The notes beneath the pieces were generated by a model, which did not search any database, was not told the origin of the DNA, and saw only the letters and a program-made list of their open reading frames with translations. The position numbers and the translations under genes were made by a program. DNA of 64,000 bases from Paracentrotus lividus (Eukaryota > Echinodermata > Echinoidea > Camarodonta > Echinidae), in assembly GCA_940671915.1 (NCBI GenBank), contig CALNVZ010003432.1, positions 11,246,180-11,310,179 of the forward strand, read 5' to 3'. Shown piece after piece: positions 59,919 through 64,000 of this stretch (within the stretch, counting starts at the first letter, position 1; every line of letters starts with the position of its first letter).

Positions 59919-61660
59919 ATTAGCTTGCAATTTTGAAGAGATACCAGACTGACCTAATTGTTTATAATTATGTTGGCAAAATAAGCTAAATCGAAAAAAG
60001 ATTATTTGAATATCATTCAATGTTACTACATCCCTTTAATGGATTTAAAATATACATTGTGCAATATTTTAGGTCCAAAAGTTATTTTGCAACATTTGTA
60101 ACACTGTCATAATAAAAGTGGAGATAGAGCCATATTGCGTATTGCCCCTAACTCCGAAAGATGAAGCAAATTTATCTATAATGTTATTTCTACTAAAATA
60201 CCAAAGTTCTGCCGAAAGTACACAAATATTATGCTAAATTTAAAATTGAAAAATGTCTACATTTATCAATATGCATTTTTTTTTTTATTCTTCCTTCATT
60301 GAAATTCCCTGTTTTATAATCGATATACTGCCACGACATGTATATATTAAGATGGACAAGCACTGATATACCAAATACCTAATATAAATTCACATGGGAA
60401 ATTAACCAGTAGGCCTATATTAAGAATAATTAATTTTAATTGACTGAAAACATTGGGATTCAGTGTTGAATGAATCCTGGGGAAAGGCGCAATAGGCGGC
60501 CCCCTTTTTTTTGTAAACCACTCGTTGATATTTCAAATCCGGATACGCCGTTGTGATTTATATAAAATCTACAATATTAAACTATTGGCATGATCTAATC
60601 ATTGTAAACTGGAAAATCCTGACGGTTCGTGCAATAAAATCGGAACGTCGAGACTGGGTTGAAATAATTAAGGACGTTTTTTTTTTCGTTTTATGAAGTT
60701 GGTTGATATCATTAGAGTGGTTATTTCATCATAAAATTTGTTCTAGCATGTTGGATACATTTTGGGACATTTGTTTGTAAAGACGTCATACATTAACGCC
60801 CAATAATTTCTTGAAATATAATTTTAACTGAGCACAATCATGTTAGGAAATATTTGCATGAATATAATGTATGAGAAGGGATGTGCTTTTTTGTGAAACA
60901 GTTATCATTATTTGAACGAATTATTTTTTCAATGGTCTAAACCAAAGAATCATAGGTAAGCCAGAAAATACTTGCTTGAGATGAGACTACGTTCTGGTTT
61001 AATGGGCCCTAGCAACAAGCCCACATAGTGTCCAAATTTAGAATATCATATATCGGTTCGAATTGCCTTGTCAAGTTAACTTTGAGCTGAGGGGGCCGTT
61101 GCTCTCAGAAGCGACCGTCTGCACTGAGATAGCAAGCGTCCTTGCCCTCTGCCTTTGGCTGCGTATAAAATACGAAAACATCAATTGTCAAGACCAGTCA
61201 TAAAAATCCCCGGTTCAGCTTGCCATATGTTTTGTTTTTTTTACATTTAGTATTTACAAGAAATCGATGATCATTATGTTGTTGATTGAGTAATTTATAT
61301 AGGCCAATATTATTTTGAGTAGAAGGGCCTGGATAGAATTCCGTATCTAGAACCAGGAGAATGATGGGAGATATACTTTACATAGAAGGAATCATGAAAG
61401 AATCATTAATATTCCTATTTGAATCTATATAGGCTAAATCAACATCTTCATTACCGATATTTATCATTTTGCATTGTTCAGTAGTTTCAGTAATCCGTTG
61501 AATAACCATGCATGAAAAATATGAAAGGAAACATTTTTTTTGTCCACCAACGCGACGCTATTTAACTTGATATACGACCTATCTTATAGAACGTGCTATG
61601 AATCATAATTTGTTGTTTATCTCACTAATTCGATTTTGCTTTTCAAAAATACAATTCATA
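59919..61660. other. AT-rich intergenic DNA
   Basis: Nothing firm. Near 60485-60555, 'TTTGTAAACCACTCGTTGATATTTCAAATCC' style wording (GGCGGCCCCC, CGGATACGCCG) resembles a decayed CAGTGGCG-type MITE. Confidence 0.4.
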
Positions 61661-61678
61661 TCTCTCTCTCTTTTTCTT

Positions 61679-61734
<56 letters not shown>

Positions 61735-61735
61735 T
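61661..61735. repeat. (CT)n microsatellite
   Basis: A long CT dinucleotide tract. Ser-Leu frames across it are not genes. Confidence 0.95.
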
Positions 61736-64000
61736 TCATTTCTTTTTATCTTCTGGTCTATGTTTTGTCATTATCTCTTTCTCTATATAGTATACCCTTT
61801 CTCCCCAGTTTTATATTTCTTTGTAATCCCCTTCCTCCATCGCCCTCTCTCCCCTTTCTCTATAACAAAACAATTCAATGTGAACATTAACTGTTCATTT
61901 TTGTGAGTGTCTTATTTTTCGATCATTTCCATCCTGATATCATCCAACGACCTCCTAGCTTTTATTCATATCATATCCCTCAAAACAATGTAAAGAATGA
62001 AAACCACAATTGAAAATCTTTATCAATATAATATAATTTAATGTTATACATTATTGTTTTGTAGTTTACCTTCTTCTTCCTCATTTATCACGTTTTTTTA
62101 ATTATGTGTTTTTTATCATCATGCCAAAGATTTTGGTTATCTAGTTAAGTCAAAAAGGATTTCCAAATTAATTGTTTCGGTTCATTTGTTTATCATTGGA
62201 TTGTAATATTTTTGTTTATTATGACACATGAGAAATAAAAACACACTTGCAACCTTAACTTAAATTGTTGATATAATGAAAAGTCAAACTATAAAATTGT
62301 CTATACGTGTCCAAAAACAATTGCATTCCATACTTGATCTCTAACCATTTTTGTCATGGTAACTCGAAACAATGATCAGTAAATCACACTATTTGTTTTG
62401 TCTAGCTTGTGAAAATATAAGATATAGGCTACATATTTCGTCTTATTAAATGCTTATTGTGTCTGGCATTAAAAAATAAAACCATCTGTAATGTCATTCA
62501 AAGACAGTTTTGTAAACAATAATATTAAACTTACTACATTGCATGTTTATTGCTGCCATAAAGTTATTTTTTTTTTGTCTGCACTGTCAGCATTAAAAAA
62601 TATATATATATATTTTAAGTTCATGTCATGATGCATTTGACAATATGCGATACATATATATTGTTAAATGTTTATGGACTATAATACATTAAAATAATAT
62701 GAGGTTCATTCCTGTCACGTATGGGATTAAACGTTATTGAATAAGATCCGTTCAATAGCATGTTGGCGTATAATTATATAAACATTAGTCTTGTTTGTGG
62801 TATGCATAATATAGTTTACAGCGAAAGCTTTAATTCGATATATTGTACCAGTTCAATTATATCCCTTTTTGTGTACAATTATGATTATTGATCAGGCTTG
62901 AATGTATACAATAAACGAATTCGTTGCACAATATCTTACCTTTAAATTTGAGTATGAATAGACCAACACTTACAGCCTGGTGCCTCTCTGTTCCCAGGCA
63001 CTCACATTCACAGGCGGGCATCATTAAATATGAATGTAATTCATTACATATTTACGCCTCTACCAAACTTGCAATTATAATTTAATCATGAGGACATATG
63101 TGTTGAAAGATATCACATTATCAAGTCAGTGCCTGATAATCGGAAGAGTAATGTTGTCCGTGAAAACATTGATCGGAAATCATGGAAATAATCTACTTCT
63201 GTATTAGATTTAATTCAAGATAATTCACAACTAGTCTGATTATTCTGGCATGAATAGGCCTAATTTCATATAGCAGCGTACCTTTTATCTATAAAGACAA
63301 ATATTTCATTGTCCATTTAGCTTCTTCCCCTTTTCTATGTTTAAACATACAATTTCGATTTATCAATGATGGTAAAGCAAAAGTAAAAAAACCCACAGAA
63401 TTAAGTTTTATCACGAAAAATATTATATGGTTTTGCATGGTTGTTATAAAATGTCGGCAAATACGGATAATCAAGATTGTTGAAAGAAGTCGACAATGAT
63501 AACAGTCGGACGAGAACTGCTATGGAACATGAAAGGAATTCGCAATATACGAGGACAAAGTAATTGGAACATTGCTCATTATGCCTTGCGATGGAATATT
63601 CCCCTGCTTTCTGAAAATGGTGTTATGCTATAATCTAGCTATTTTAAATTAATTTTTATTTATCCATGTAAAAAAAAAAAAAATGTTTAAAAAAACCCTC
63701 TAGCCATCAATAGAACTTTTGATAGTTCAAGAACATTTTCAGAACATAATAGGCTGTATCGTGAATTTACAATGAGCGAAAATGAAACTGCCAAATTACA
63801 CCTAGTGCAATATTTAAAGCGTTTTCATAAATTATACCCGAAGTTTATTTCAATCCGAAACACTCGACATCGAGTGCTTCAAAATTGGTGTTTCCCCTTC
63901 TAAACTAGCCTGAATTGCTGTATGAGTGGATGGCGCAAAATTGTGTGTGGAATGCCAGAGCCGTCAGGGCATTATCGAGATTGTCCTTCGAAAGGTTCGA
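61736..64000. other. AT-rich intergenic DNA to window end
   Basis: No gene, RNA or transposon end was recognised. An (AT)n stretch lies near 62598-62613. Confidence 0.4.

Overview
This is animal nuclear DNA: AT-rich, with GT-AG introns and many short non-autonomous DNA transposons, tRNA-derived SINEs and microsatellites. The two genes, the MITE-rich background and a 25-N assembly gap suggest a marine invertebrate deuterostome. A sea urchin or other echinoderm is my best guess, but it is an inference and not proven by the sequence.

The left third holds one gene on the minus strand, NOP56 (coding 18944 to 3903 in nine recognisable exons, plus a candidate ATG-only first exon near 19737-19739). 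NOP56 is a core protein of box C/D snoRNPs. Five of its introns (3, 4, 5, 7 and 8) each carry one copy of a ~138-nt repeat in the sense orientation. Read on the NOP56 strand, it folds as a classic two-hairpin H/ACA snoRNA with an H box (AGATTA) and an ACA tail; one copy has lost its ACA. A C/D snoRNP protein gene therefore appears to host a small family of H/ACA guide RNAs. The introns also contain a piggyBac-like MITE pressed against a splice acceptor, a large inverted repeat with a nested MITE, a tRNA-derived SINE and a duplicated exon fragment.

The divergent intergenic space (about 19.7-24.2 kb) holds a CpG-rich 180-bp tandem duplication and a 2.2-kb foldback element (21088-23302). To its right, on the plus strand, lies RABEPK (p40, a Rab9 effector kelch protein), coding 24204-31016 in seven exons. 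Most kelch blades are encoded by single phase-1 exons. The last exon is followed by two degenerate tandem copies of itself in the 3' UTR.

From about 32 to 64 kb I see no convincing protein gene. Its main feature is a ~9.3-kb direct duplication (about 38.6-48.0 and 48.0-57.1 kb) starting just after a 25-N gap. The copies differ mostly by small indels, so an assembly artefact is as likely as a real segmental duplication. The rest is MITEs, microsatellites, a 169-bp satellite-like array and AT-rich DNA without recognisable content.
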